A stretch of DNA of 64,000 nt from CALBRZ01 sp964511065 (GTDB lineage Bacteria > Planctomycetota > Planctomycetia > Pirellulales > S012-138). How positions within the stretch are numbered: the stretch's first letter is position 1; each line of letters opens with the position of its first letter. The notes beneath the pieces are model-generated. The model had not been told where the DNA came from. It was given only the letters and a program-made list of their open reading frames with translations, and made no database searches. Where the stretch lies: positions 34,400-98,399 of the forward strand of contig CAZEEG010000003.1 in the NCBI GenBank assembly GCA_964511065.1, given 5' to 3'. This document shows, in pieces, positions 29,501-38,661 of the stretch. A program made the translations under genes and the position numbers.

Positions 29501-31643
29501 GGATTTGCCCCAGATGATCTAGCCATGCCGCAGCCGCGATGGGGTCGCTACCGCGGGCTGACTTGAGCATTGATGCGGCGCCCGTAGTCGCCGCGCCGCC
29601 GGGCGAGGAGGCAGAGCCGGCAACCTGAACTGCGTCGCTGTCGGCGAGTTGGCTCGGCGCGTCCGCTCCCGGCGCTGCGCTGGACTTGGACCATTCGCTG
29701 GTGCCGATTTCCGATTCCACTTCGCCATGCGGTGGCGACTCCAACAGACTTGCCAGGCGCGTCGCGGCCTGGGCCGCTTCACGCCAGGTGGCAAACTGTT
29801 GAGGGTTGGCAGCCATCAGGGGCAGGCAGCCAGGTAGCTGCGCGAAGGCCTGATCCGAGAGCGCGTAAGCCTGCTCCAACATGGATTGATAGGCTAACAG
29901 CTCCCGACCCTCTTCGAGCGCCTGGCGAAACCGCTCGGCGGCCAGGTCCTGCGATGCGAATCCTTCCGACCAGAAGTAGGTGAGACCGTCATGCACGAGT
30001 GAATGGACCACCCGCGCCCGCGACTGCAACCACGGCAGCGACCTGGCGTGGCAGCCCAACTGCTCGTTCATCCGCATCGCCTGGAGGGCCAACTGGACCG
30101 TGGCGGTCGGCCAGGAGCCCGGCGCCGCCTGGCGGGCCATGTCGGCCAGGCGGTGCAGTAGCGCCATTTCGACATACTCGGGTGCCCCGCCGTGCAAGAG
30201 TCGCATGGCATCGTCGAGCAGCATCAACAGTTCGGAGTCGGGATTGGGCGTCTCGGCCGCAAAGTCGAATACCGCATAAGCCACCGAAAAAAGCGGCTGA
30301 TCCTGCACCTGCGACTGGAACGTAGCTAACAGCTTGTTGCGGGTCGCCTGCGCTTCGGCCTTGGGCAATCCCATCGTTTGGCTGCGAACGTGGGTCACGA
30401 GCGTTTCCACCGGTTGCCTCAAGGCCGGCTTGACGGGAGCCCCCAGGGCTCTCGCCAAAGCGAGCGAACGCGGTGTGGCCATGGGAATCGTGCGCGTGAT
30501 GGCCGCCTGCTGCTGGAACAACAATTGAAGCTGGTTGCGGACCTGCATTTCCAAGGCGCTGGCATCGCCACCTTGACACCACGCGTTCTCGGCCCGGACC
30601 AGGGTGGCCTCCAGTTGCGCCATCAGATGTGGCATGTCGCGCCAGCCTCGACCGGCGGCTAATTCGTCGCGCCATTGCCAGCCATCGGCCATCCACTGTG
30701 GATAATGGAAGAACGGCGCACGCAGCACCTGCTGGCTTGCACGCTGTACCGGAACGGACGTGATGGGGAAGTCGGCGCCGGTGCCAAGTAACTGTGGTGT
30801 TTGCCGGGTGCCCAAGTTTTGAAAGGCCCAGCGGTCGACACGCGCGGCCACGAACGACGCAATCTCCCGAACTGAAACACGCCCGTCGCGAATGCCCCCG
30901 GCGTTGTAGCCGTCGGCGGCGCCCTGCACGCCCTGCACCAGGTAATAACCAAAGACGCTCTGCTTCAGCACGGGCGACACCAGGGCGACCTGGCCAGCCG
31001 AACAGCAAGTGAGCACCAGCCGCTTGGAATCTTCCACCGCGGCCAGTTCCGCGGGAATGGCCGAGGCGAGGTCGGTGGAAATCAACCCTTGCCGCGGACT
31101 GGCAATCGGCCAGCAAATATCCAGTACGATCAGCTTTCGCTGGGCAGGGCAACGTGCCAGGTTCGTGAGCACGGTCCGCAGCGGCAGCCAGGTTTGCGGG
31201 TCGTCCAGATCAGCATCGGCCGGCAGGATACAGATTCCCTGGGGGCCAAGCGCCGCATACGCACATACGTAGACGATGACATCGTCGTTGGGCGAACGCT
31301 CAATCAGCGATGCCAGTTGCTCCATCAACGAGTAACGCTGTTGGCTCGAAAGGGTCTGAGCCCCCAGCGGAGCAACACCACTGGCGGCGCGAATTGCCTG
31401 TCGATCGCGGATGCCGGCAATGTTTGTGGGCAGGGCATTGGTCCGGTATTCCGCAACCCAGATCGGCAGCGAGTACGGCTCCGGCGGTGGCTGAATCCAA
31501 ATCGCCATCCCAGCCATCGCGCCCATCACAGCCATGGCGGCCAGGAGCAGTCCCATCAGCCTTCGCCGCCACGGCACAAACAGCGGCGGGCGTTTGCCAG
31601 GCAGATCGACCTTCTGATTCCAGTGCCGTTGCTTCATAGCCAT
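26598..31643 (-). CDS. Giant membrane protein with caspase-like fold lacking the catalytic His
   Basis: The protein has about 1681 residues from the ATG at 31643 (another ATG is at 31637; no strong ribosome site). A basic N-terminus and one membrane helix (about 29-50, LMGLLLAAMAVMGAMAG) precede a C14 caspase-like domain (about 85-300). The strand that normally ends in the catalytic S-G-H-G reads YVCAYAALG, so His is replaced by Tyr (residue 129). The second strand, KLIVLDICWP, keeps Cys at the usual place (Cys177). A later element, RDGRVSVREIASFVAARVDR, is shared with the neighbouring giant protein. Then come a helical, Trp-rich middle, a low-complexity linker (around 690-720), beta-rich extracellular-type domains, and a C-terminal carboxypeptidase-regulatory/CNA-B-like repeat (GKVAEGPLPQAGLTVTLSDD to GLKPGKYTVSAY). 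Most of the chain should be extracytoplasmic. Role unknown; a pseudo-enzyme scaffold is my inference. Confidence 0.75.
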   Translation of the reverse strand: MAMKQRHWNQKVDLPGKRPPLFVPWRRRLMGLLLAAMAVMGAMAGMAIWIQPPPEPYSLPIWVAEYRTNALPTNIAGIRDRQAIRAASGVAPLGAQTLSSQQRYSLMEQLASLIERSPNDDVIVYVCAYAALGPQGICILPADADLDDPQTWLPLRTVLTNLARCPAQRKLIVLDICWPIASPRQGLISTDLASAIPAELAAVEDSKRLVLTCCSAGQVALVSPVLKQSVFGYYLVQGVQGAADGYNAGGIRDGRVSVREIASFVAARVDRWAFQNLGTRQTPQLLGTGADFPITSVPVQRASQQVLRAPFFHYPQWMADGWQWRDELAAGRGWRDMPHLMAQLEATLVRAENAWCQGGDASALEMQVRNQLQLLFQQQAAITRTIPMATPRSLALARALGAPVKPALRQPVETLVTHVRSQTMGLPKAEAQATRNKLLATFQSQVQDQPLFSVAYAVFDFAAETPNPDSELLMLLDDAMRLLHGGAPEYVEMALLHRLADMARQAAPGSWPTATVQLALQAMRMNEQLGCHARSLPWLQSRARVVHSLVHDGLTYFWSEGFASQDLAAERFRQALEEGRELLAYQSMLEQAYALSDQAFAQLPGCLPLMAANPQQFATWREAAQAATRLASLLESPPHGEVESEIGTSEWSKSSAAPGADAPSQLADSDAVQVAGSASSPGGAATTGAASMLKSARGSDPIAAAAWLDHLGQIRQVSDQLRKSLGELQQNWSEDRAARLIASCRGEDAGPSLAAEAQSLLATPLLSAAQRGELWEAWYQLATRLNGVTALADRADDLRQRHTTVLEPYDQVEFRAAQEALTWLRARSAVELLEMGGVDREPMVVLSGLLDERKPESLGEVSNWLRRAWLVELPALLGQQEALAKRARMARVIPPWSMPSELDNAETNPVAQLTAQRFRNLWGVLGNRYRYISRDGSGVPYYADIASQYLAVAGPVPDRYVQLNIEFPPVDLSSGSTAHAVIGWQVIGMGGRDDPRRGGANGQPVDVRFIQPDGQPLRLSLARTGGTSRGNPSRDSMPDGSSKDAGASDLAVAAQAASASPAAGDSQEPILTHPDPNVEVLVELPLPQPLVVDVSLSPEASPAAVAAAKGFLVEVLLDGRRYHKQVPLPKTVLPPVEILLSDNPKAPWPALDALRLRPLGKPQPYFIYLQSREQKPRQVNVTLNGTATTKVVLPPGQTVIAKFVGEPPKPDTPLPPLAGPIQVAVSDAQTGELLAQKAIGVAVAHPREYVRVQSADYVASGPGRNRFSLSMVAIGGPLKPPVTAEIELPKVVNPGLLGVQGGMFRGVVPGDGAALQLSAENIMFLEGSLEQGEVYLNVDGVPRVYIFDVTFGDGRIASMPVERQRPGLRLINQPAYQPGPNTTFGLQVDVPQSGSHVHVMLGRTEGNRFIPELQQELRAPLEETIGCSPFGPDGAILISAALSDWNLQMDTSGIVGPRTLTAKMIGYDGTPLGTVTSQVVFDDSPPQNLRVIPPTFPATSGQPYPVKALCTSSLSGVVSAQYFVGRPVDGKIPEKTPTVSGTPIDDHKLQWYAELPIPEDAKGTIAISAQFTNQVGLSAVATVMVDVQSADQAGLGTITGKVAEGPLPQAGLTVTLSDDKGAALKQANSGPDGSFTFPGLKPGKYTVSAYKESSNRRGSAEAIVAAGKTATANVSLLLNGK

Positions 31644-31748
31644 GCCAAGGCGGCGGATAAGGGATACGGTGCAGACAGGTATGCAGGCAGAATCAGCCGG
31701 GCAGGAAATAACCAGCGGCAAAGGGGTTTTGCGTAATGATGCCGGACC

Positions 31749-32024
31749 ATGGATAAAATATCGGGCGGCCACCGCCCTCGATCGCAGAAGACTGAACCTG
31801 TCTTACCTGATTGGAACGACTGCCGCTTTTCCTATGATTGGTACAATCAGCAAGACGGCAGGCATGCGTCACAGAACCACGGTGCGGACGACGATGAATG
31901 GTTGTCGCACAAGCGGTACCTGCTGGGGGCGATGAATGCGCGCCATCGCCGCGGTACAGGTCACTCTCTCATGTGCTCGATCACTCGGCCTCCAGGCCAA
32001 CTCCATCCGACCGGTGAATCGTGA
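31749..32024 (+). CDS. Possible small hydrophilic protein, coupled to the next small gene
   Basis: A 91-codon frame whose TGA stop overlaps the ATG of the next small ORF (TGATG at 32022-32026). The product is polar, with an acidic/aromatic middle (NDCRFSYDWYNQQDGRH, GADDDEWLSHKRY). No family is recognised and no good ribosome site is seen. It is reported because the stop-start overlap and its position between the two giant genes suggest it may be real. A chance open frame is the main alternative. Confidence 0.3.
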   Translation: MDKISGGHRPRSQKTEPVLPDWNDCRFSYDWYNQQDGRHASQNHGADDDEWLSHKRYLLGAMNARHRRGTGHSLMCSITRPPGQLHPTGES

Positions 32025-32179
32025 TGCGATTTCCCAAGAAACTTGGTGTGACCCTGCTGAGCGCCTTTCTGGTACTGACGGGCCTCAATCTGCTCTTGGA
32101 TTTGCCGTTCCAGGGGTATCCAATCCTCGTGGGAGCGATCGCCATCGCCGCCGGCGTATTGCTGTTCTTGGACCGCTAA
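32024..32179 (+). CDS. Small two-helix membrane protein, 51 aa
   Basis: ATG at 32024 to TAA at 32177-32179 encodes 51 residues: a basic start (MRFPKKLG), a first hydrophobic helix (VTLLSAFLVLTGLNLLLDL), a short turn (PFQGYPI) and a second helix (LVGAIAIAAGVLLFL) ending in DR. The pattern is too regular for chance: positive inside, two helices, and C-terminal charged residues. It lies between the 3' end of the VWA giant gene and the divergent caspase-like giant gene. It could be a membrane partner of either, or a small toxin or immunity-type peptide; nothing proves this. Confidence 0.6.
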   Translation: MRFPKKLGVTLLSAFLVLTGLNLLLDLPFQGYPILVGAIAIAAGVLLFLDR

Positions 32180-32266
32180 ACTCCAGCAATGCCTCTATCC
32201 CATACCGGCGCCATGGAAACATGCTGCCCCGGCGGACAGTAGCTGCCCGCTGGAATATCGCGGGAA

Positions 32267-35200
32267 CTACTCTTGCAGTTCGTACGGCAGCGGCCTGGTA
32301 TCGCTGGCCGCGGGGGGAGGCAACCGATTCATCCGTAGCGAGTAACCCCGCTGTTCTGCCTTGGCCTTCAGGTCGTTGATCGAGTAGAGCAAAAGCCGCT
32401 GCAGCGCTTCCGCGGCCTGGTCGCGAGTCACCGGCCAATAGAAGAACGTGGCTTTGCCGATCGAGCGGTACAACCGTGCTTCGCTCGCCGCGGTGTCCAA
32501 ACCTTCAATGCCAACCATTACCGGATGGTCGGGCCGGTGACTGATTCGCACCACGAGGCAATTCTGCATGGTCTGATTGCCTTGCCCGTCGGACACCAGG
32601 TGCTCTTCCACTGCTACGCCTTCGATGGTGGCCTCGCTCTGGCCGACTTGGATCGTCTGCCCGGCCAGGTCGCTCAGCAAGCGGAAGTCGTGTCCACGAT
32701 CCAAAACGGCACCGGGGATGAGCGTCTGATCGGGATTCCACCACACGCTGACCCGCGGCGAAACCAGCCGCGCCGTGGAGTTCTGCTGAGGCCAGACCGG
32801 CACATTGACCGTCCAGGCCGGTGCCGGATAGCCGTACTGGTACCCCCACTCCAAGGCGATGGGAGCCGCTGATTTGTCGGCCGGTTGCACTTCGAGCCAG
32901 ATTTCGCGGGGCCCCACCTGCTGCAGCATGCTGGCCGCAGCGTACGGTTCACGTTCCAGGGTCAACAGCATCTGCAAGCCACTTGCCGGCATCTGCTGGT
33001 TCTGCAGGACGGCCATCCGCCACGAACCGGCTTGCTGGAACGGCTTCCAGGGGAAATCCGTCTTGCTGTAGACCGGCCGCTGGAACTGCACCCCGCTGGC
33101 ACCGCGCGTCAGTTGCAGCAGCAGCAGATCGCCGCGATTCACGCCGATGGCCGCCTGAAGCGGTTGATCGGTTTGCGTGTGGACCATGTAACTGCCGGGC
33201 TGAAGTCCCCCAGGGTACCACTGGAGATTGGCCTCGTTCATGGTGACATCCAGCCCTTGAGGCGGCATCCCCGGCGCGAATCCACCGCCGAACGTGTCAA
33301 CCCAGTACCGCATCCGCTGCCGCATGGCGGCGCGAAGCAGGTTGGCCAGCGAAGCCGCATCCTCGGCCAGCACGAATTTTCCCGGCGGCGACCACGTTTC
33401 GACCGACGCAAACTGCTGTAACGCGGCCGACTTTTCTTTCGGCTCCATCTTGAAGCCCACGATATTCACCGCAATGCCCGAGGATGCAAATGTGTTGCGG
33501 AGCGCCGTGGGAATATCTTGCCCATTGGGGTTGTACTGTTTGTCCTTGGCAAAACAGTTGTCTTGCCCATCGGTGAGCACCACCAAGGTCTTGAAACCCG
33601 CAGCGCCGTCCAAGTCCTGCTTGGCCATCATCATCGCCCTAACGATGGGCGATTCGTTCCACGGTTCAAGATTCGGATAGCTGACGGCAGCCATCACCTG
33701 ATCGAGTTGTTTGGGGTCCTCTGCGTTCCAGACCAGCGGATCCTGGATGCGGCGGACGGTTCGATTGGCATCATCGACCGTTTTCTGGCTGCCCATTGCC
33801 TGGCCGAACACCCAAATGCTGACCACGGTGCCAGAAGGCAATTCGCTCAGCACCTGCCGCAGCACTTGCGTGGCTTCAGCATACTTGAACGTGCCGTTGG
33901 CCGGTGCGCCGGCGCCGCCAGTTGCTCCGCCAGGGCTAGCCGGTGTTGGCACGCCGGCAGACCCATTGGAATTACCGGAACCCGCTGGGGGGCCCATGCT
34001 GCCGCTGGCATCCAAGACAATGGCCACCGCGCCGGTTCCAGTTCCAAATCGCTGCTGCACGCCGGGCGTTGCCCGCACGGCCACGCTCGCCGTGGATGGC
34101 TTTCGCGGCTCAATCCGCGTGACCTCGGGCCGCAAATGCAGGTACACGGCCGAGGAGGCGCTGAACTGCTGACCGCGGAACCAGGCATACGCAGTGACCG
34201 ACGACGTTTCCACCTTCGGTTGCGGTGGCGGATTCTTGGCCGCCGCTTCCAGCGCAGGACTGGTAATCACGCAACGAAAATGGCCCTGGCGGGAAGATTC
34301 GTCCAACGCCCGCGCCTGGCGAAATCCATCCGCCGGAACTGCCGACGCGAGCCCTTGCCCCGTTGTGATCCAGAGAACCGGCATACCCGGCGGCACGTCG
34401 GCCCCGGGTGCGGGCTGCACGACAAAATCCAGTTCGCGCTGAACTTCCGTGGTCAGATCGAGGCGTGCCGCGCCCTGCAACACGAGGTTTCCGGGCTGGC
34501 TCAGTTTCTTGCGGCAGCGGTCGAGCTCGGGATCGGGCCGGGTCAGCCGCCCGGCATCGTCCAGGTAGATGTTTCCTGCGACACGGTAGTACGGCACGGC
34601 CTTGGAATCCTCGGCATACCAATGATCCATCCAGCACCGCTGGGCCTGCCAGAGGAGTAGTTGGGCCGTGGTCAGCCGGCGATATAACCCAGCGGGATCG
34701 GTGGTCAACATCGCGGCCGGCGCCGCCGCGATCAACCGGCACAGGCGGTTCGACTGTGCCAGTAGCGGCCGGCGATCCGCCCACGGAACGACATGCTGGC
34801 TTTGCGCCGTCAGCGCTTCGATGGCTGGGCCGATCCGCCGCCAACGCCGCCCCAACTGCTCACCCGCAACCGTTAACGAATCCCACCAGTTTTCTTCGAC
34901 GGAGAAAACCCTCAGCCGATGCTGAACTTCTTCGAAGGTTTCGACCGTGTTGATGTTCGGCCGATTCGTTGCGTCTGCCGAGCCTGTTGGTGCGCCGGAA
35001 ACCGATGGCAGACTCCGGCCGCCTGCCAGGCGGGTACTGCTGGCGGATCCCCGTGATGGCATCTCTGCCTTGGCCGCCGATCCATTCGGTAAGGGCGCCG
35101 CTACCACCTTGGATGTCCCGGTGGTTGGCTTGGACGTGGCCGCAGCACTGACTGCCCTGTTCGCGGCGCGAACCAGTGGCGGTTCGGTCGGCGTGTCCAT

Positions 35201-38170
35201 GGACGAAGGGGCCGGATCGCAACTTGCAGCCAAGCCGCTGGCGTTCAGCGCAGGCATCGCCGGCAGGCTTGCATCGTCGGAGGCGCTCGGACCCGCCGAG
35301 GCATCCGCCCCTGCCGCTGAGGGACCACGACTGTTGCCCGCCGCCAGGAGCCAATCAAACCATTCCTGGCCGAGAACCGCCAGCGCCATCACACCTTGCC
35401 GCCGGCCGTATGTTTGGGCCGCGTACTGCTGCCATTGTCGCGAAACGGTGGGCAGGGCCGCGGCCGGGTTGTTACGGCGTCCACTGAGCATCGCCTGGGC
35501 CGATTCTGCATACAGGCGCCGAGAAGTCTTGCACCAAACCGAGCGAATCTTGCTCCGCAAGCCCGGGTCGACCTGAGGGATTTGCAAGGCGTTGTATGCT
35601 TCGTGCCAGACACTCGGCAATTCAACGGCCGTCAATTCCCACCACCAGCTTTGGGATTGGGAGAGGACTCGATCGAGCCCCCGCTGCACTGCTTGCGTTT
35701 GCTCGGTCAGGCGCTGGAGTTGTTCGCGGAGCAAGGTAGCGTCGGTCGCTGGCTGACGATGCAACTGCCGGTCCAACTCGTGGCTCTGTATGAGCAGATT
35801 CTGCATCCCCACCAGGAGCGAATCGTCCGGCGGGTCCGAACCATCGTCGAGCATCGCCCGGCTGGCCACCCAGCGGGCATAGTAAGGCAGGACGGACAGC
35901 GCCTGGTTTCGGGCATCGAGTGCTTCGCGAACGCGGGTGACGTCATTCCAGGCCTGTTGATACGCGGTTTCGGCCTGCTGCAAAAATCGTAGCGCCTGCT
36001 GCTGTTGGTTGGGGCCAGCAAACAACAAGTCCTCGCCGGCGCGGCGGAGACGATCCGCCGCATCAACCTGCGACGCAATCCAGGTGAAGGTCAAGTTGCT
36101 GTACGATGCCGCCCCCGGTTCAGCATCCAGTACCGTCTTGGCGGCCAGGCGGCGCACATTGAGGGCTAGCGTCAGGAGTTCGGCGTTCGATCGAATCGTC
36201 GATGCGAAGCGATTCGTTGAACCACCGCCCGCTGCCCCGTTGATCCCATTGGCGCCGTTTAACGTGGGCCCCGCGGTTGGCCGTGCTTCAGCGGAAGCAT
36301 CCCCGGCGGCCGCATTGCCGCGTTGTGCTGGACCATTCTGCGCTGAGCTGCCTTGCGAGGGGCTATTCGGCACGGAATTATTCGGTGCAGGGCTGTTCGA
36401 TATGGTGTCATTGCCGGTTCCGGCCGCAATGGCCGAAGCGGCCTCGCGGAGTTCCTTGAACTGGCTGCCCTGCGCGGCCGCCCCGCTGAATGTCGCGTTC
36501 GCCGCCGGTGAAGCCGCGGAGGCCGATGCCTGGACCAGTCCCAGGTTCATCATGCGCAGGAAGTGAACCTCGGCGGGCCGTGGAAATAGGGGATCCTCAA
36601 CGGCCAGCAACAGTTGACTGGCCTTGGCCAGGTTCGTCGCCGGATCGGCGGCGGCCCGATCGTAAAGCAGCGTAGCGACCTGGCGAGGCAGACCGCTGCT
36701 GGTCCCTTGCTTCGCTGCCGCTTGTTGAATGGCGTTCCAGCGTTTGGCAACCTCTCCCTCGGGGCAATTCCAAAGCTGCGAAACGGCCTCCTGCGCGGCG
36801 CTGGTAAGCGGCGGAAGAACGCCGCACGCCGCGGCCATGTCGAGCGAATTTTGCCGCGAATTGAGGTCCAGTAATCTGGCCCGCTCCAGCGCTACTTCGA
36901 GCGCGCGCAGCTCGCGAGCGAGGCTCGCTGCGGCGTTCATATCGCCGGCCAGCACCAACTGCTCGCAGCGCAACAACACCTGCTGATACTGCCGCCACAG
37001 TTGGGGGGCATACGCCGTGGGGGCCGGCACCTGGTTAGCCAACACGGCGTGCGATTGCCACCAGGCCTGCAGCTCGGGCGAGTCTTCCCGAGGCGGGGCC
37101 GTCTTGAGGTCGGTGGGACGATAATGGTTCACCGCCACAGCCAAGTCGACCTGCGCTGCCCGCACTCGTCCCTGGTCTCCCTTGGGCAGCAGTATTGGAG
37201 TCTGCAAGATGCCCCGATTGGCCTGGCTCCAGCGCTGGACATTGCGCGAAACATACTGATGGAGTTCCCACGCGTTGATGCGGCCATCATTCTCCGTATC
37301 GCGTGCCGCCCCGCGCAACCCCTCGATGATGTAGTGGAAATAGATCGTGCGGCGCAGTTCGGGGCAGGTCCAAGAGCGCTGGTCGATATCGCTCGATGCC
37401 AGCACTACCAGACCAGCAATGGACTCGATCCGCGGCGCGAGTCGTTCCAACTGCCGGGCAAAATCGTTGTGCAACATGCCCAGTTGCCAATTGCTGGCAA
37501 CCGTGGTGGCATCGAGGATCAGTACTTTGTTCTTGTCGGCCGGGAGCGACGCCAGGACGTCGAGCACGTCGGCCAGGCGAATGCGATTCTCGGGCGTGTC
37601 GTCGGCCGAAGCATTGTGCGGCAGGAGGTATGCACCGTTGCCATCCGTTCCGCCATGGACGGCCAGAACAGCCACTAACGTATGGCTCTCGGTGGTTGAG
37701 AGCAGTTGTTTCCAGTTGGTGTCGGTGCGCCACTGCTGCGGTTCTTGCCGCAGTTGCAACAGGTTCTTTCCCCAGAAGGCGAAGTCACCTTCGCGGACGA
37801 CTTCGGCCAGGTCGGACAGCGATTGCCAGCCATACACATTTTCGTCGATGGCCAGGTTCTCTTGATAGCCGGCGCCCAACAGCACCAGGCTGCACGATCG
37901 GGGCGGATGCAGCCAACTACTGGCCCAGATGAACATCCCCAATAGCGCCAACGTCCCCAGCCATGCGGCGCCAATCCGCGTCTTGCGAAACCCGCCACTT
38001 CGGCGAGGCGGACCCGATCGCCATGCCGGGGCCCGCTGGCCGCGGCGTGGGGAGAGTTCGGCCTGGGCATCAGGCTTCTCAGGGGCACGGTCCTTTGGCA
38101 GGCCTTCGGCTAAACCATCGCTGGCCGCAACGGATTCCGACTCCGGGGCAGAAAGCATTTCTTGAGCCAT
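32267..38170 (-). CDS. Giant membrane protein: caspase-like fold lacking the catalytic Cys, plus VWA domain
   Basis: The protein has about 1967 residues from the ATG at 38170 (no clear ribosome site; an ATG at 38230 is also possible). One membrane helix lies at about 66-86 (AWLGTLALLGMFIWASS). The caspase-like domain (about 95-320) keeps the catalytic-type His in VLAVHGGTDG (His172), but the Cys strand reads VLILDATTV, so Cys is replaced by Thr (residue 222). ENDGRINAWELHQYVSRNVQR matches the equivalent element of the first giant protein. A long helical middle with an Asn/Ser/Pro/Gly linker follows. Near residue 1386 a von Willebrand A domain starts, with MIDAS motif DASGSMG and LTDGQDN, then beta-rich domains to the C-terminus. 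Residues after the helix are probably periplasmic. It is divergent from vgrG across a 491-base region. Confidence 0.8.
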   Translation of the reverse strand: MAQEMLSAPESESVAASDGLAEGLPKDRAPEKPDAQAELSPRRGQRAPAWRSGPPRRSGGFRKTRIGAAWLGTLALLGMFIWASSWLHPPRSCSLVLLGAGYQENLAIDENVYGWQSLSDLAEVVREGDFAFWGKNLLQLRQEPQQWRTDTNWKQLLSTTESHTLVAVLAVHGGTDGNGAYLLPHNASADDTPENRIRLADVLDVLASLPADKNKVLILDATTVASNWQLGMLHNDFARQLERLAPRIESIAGLVVLASSDIDQRSWTCPELRRTIYFHYIIEGLRGAARDTENDGRINAWELHQYVSRNVQRWSQANRGILQTPILLPKGDQGRVRAAQVDLAVAVNHYRPTDLKTAPPREDSPELQAWWQSHAVLANQVPAPTAYAPQLWRQYQQVLLRCEQLVLAGDMNAAASLARELRALEVALERARLLDLNSRQNSLDMAAACGVLPPLTSAAQEAVSQLWNCPEGEVAKRWNAIQQAAAKQGTSSGLPRQVATLLYDRAAADPATNLAKASQLLLAVEDPLFPRPAEVHFLRMMNLGLVQASASAASPAANATFSGAAAQGSQFKELREAASAIAAGTGNDTISNSPAPNNSVPNSPSQGSSAQNGPAQRGNAAAGDASAEARPTAGPTLNGANGINGAAGGGSTNRFASTIRSNAELLTLALNVRRLAAKTVLDAEPGAASYSNLTFTWIASQVDAADRLRRAGEDLLFAGPNQQQQALRFLQQAETAYQQAWNDVTRVREALDARNQALSVLPYYARWVASRAMLDDGSDPPDDSLLVGMQNLLIQSHELDRQLHRQPATDATLLREQLQRLTEQTQAVQRGLDRVLSQSQSWWWELTAVELPSVWHEAYNALQIPQVDPGLRSKIRSVWCKTSRRLYAESAQAMLSGRRNNPAAALPTVSRQWQQYAAQTYGRRQGVMALAVLGQEWFDWLLAAGNSRGPSAAGADASAGPSASDDASLPAMPALNASGLAASCDPAPSSMDTPTEPPLVRAANRAVSAAATSKPTTGTSKVVAAPLPNGSAAKAEMPSRGSASSTRLAGGRSLPSVSGAPTGSADATNRPNINTVETFEEVQHRLRVFSVEENWWDSLTVAGEQLGRRWRRIGPAIEALTAQSQHVVPWADRRPLLAQSNRLCRLIAAAPAAMLTTDPAGLYRRLTTAQLLLWQAQRCWMDHWYAEDSKAVPYYRVAGNIYLDDAGRLTRPDPELDRCRKKLSQPGNLVLQGAARLDLTTEVQRELDFVVQPAPGADVPPGMPVLWITTGQGLASAVPADGFRQARALDESSRQGHFRCVITSPALEAAAKNPPPQPKVETSSVTAYAWFRGQQFSASSAVYLHLRPEVTRIEPRKPSTASVAVRATPGVQQRFGTGTGAVAIVLDASGSMGPPAGSGNSNGSAGVPTPASPGGATGGAGAPANGTFKYAEATQVLRQVLSELPSGTVVSIWVFGQAMGSQKTVDDANRTVRRIQDPLVWNAEDPKQLDQVMAAVSYPNLEPWNESPIVRAMMMAKQDLDGAAGFKTLVVLTDGQDNCFAKDKQYNPNGQDIPTALRNTFASSGIAVNIVGFKMEPKEKSAALQQFASVETWSPPGKFVLAEDAASLANLLRAAMRQRMRYWVDTFGGGFAPGMPPQGLDVTMNEANLQWYPGGLQPGSYMVHTQTDQPLQAAIGVNRGDLLLLQLTRGASGVQFQRPVYSKTDFPWKPFQQAGSWRMAVLQNQQMPASGLQMLLTLEREPYAAASMLQQVGPREIWLEVQPADKSAAPIALEWGYQYGYPAPAWTVNVPVWPQQNSTARLVSPRVSVWWNPDQTLIPGAVLDRGHDFRLLSDLAGQTIQVGQSEATIEGVAVEEHLVSDGQGNQTMQNCLVVRISHRPDHPVMVGIEGLDTAASEARLYRSIGKATFFYWPVTRDQAAEALQRLLLYSINDLKAKAEQRGYSLRMNRLPPPAASDTRPLPYELQE

Positions 38171-38661
38171 GGCTGCGCTGGGGGGAAGAAGCTGGGAGGG
38201 AGGTCTGGGCGGGTGGCGGATCGGCACCATCTGCGCCAAGGGGGCAGCGCGGAACGACCCGCCATTTACGGGGGGTCCAACCCAGCGAAAGCCTAGCCCA
38301 AGACAACGCGCCGGCAAGTCGCCGCAAGCAGCCCGCGCGAAACGGCCAGGCGGCGAAAAACCGCTGCGAATGTTGCGATCGTTGCGGTTGTGTCAGGTCG
38401 ACTCACATTCCCCAGAAACCACTTTTCCTTACGCGGTTTCCCTGGGCCATTCGTTCTCACTGATCCGAAAAGTTCACCGGGACGCCCCGTACGCCCCCCA
38501 GCATGCAGGACATTCCGAGCCAGGCATTTCGGCCACCGGTCGAGCCACCCCCAGCCGCCGAGGCTTGTCTGCCGCCAAAGCAGATTGCCTTTTGGAATCA
38601 TGCCTCCCCCGCTCTGCTTGCTGTCTGCACTTGTTACTGCGCGACAGGAACCCCAACCGCC
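38171..38661. promoter_or_regulatory. Divergent region between the VWA giant gene and vgrG, 491 bases
   Basis: It must hold promoters for both the minus-strand giant gene and the plus-strand spike genes. The plus-strand frame of vgrG stays open back to 38503, but the extension is Pro/Cys/Ala-rich and not VgrG-like. No defined -35/-10 or operator is visible. Confidence 0.45.
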
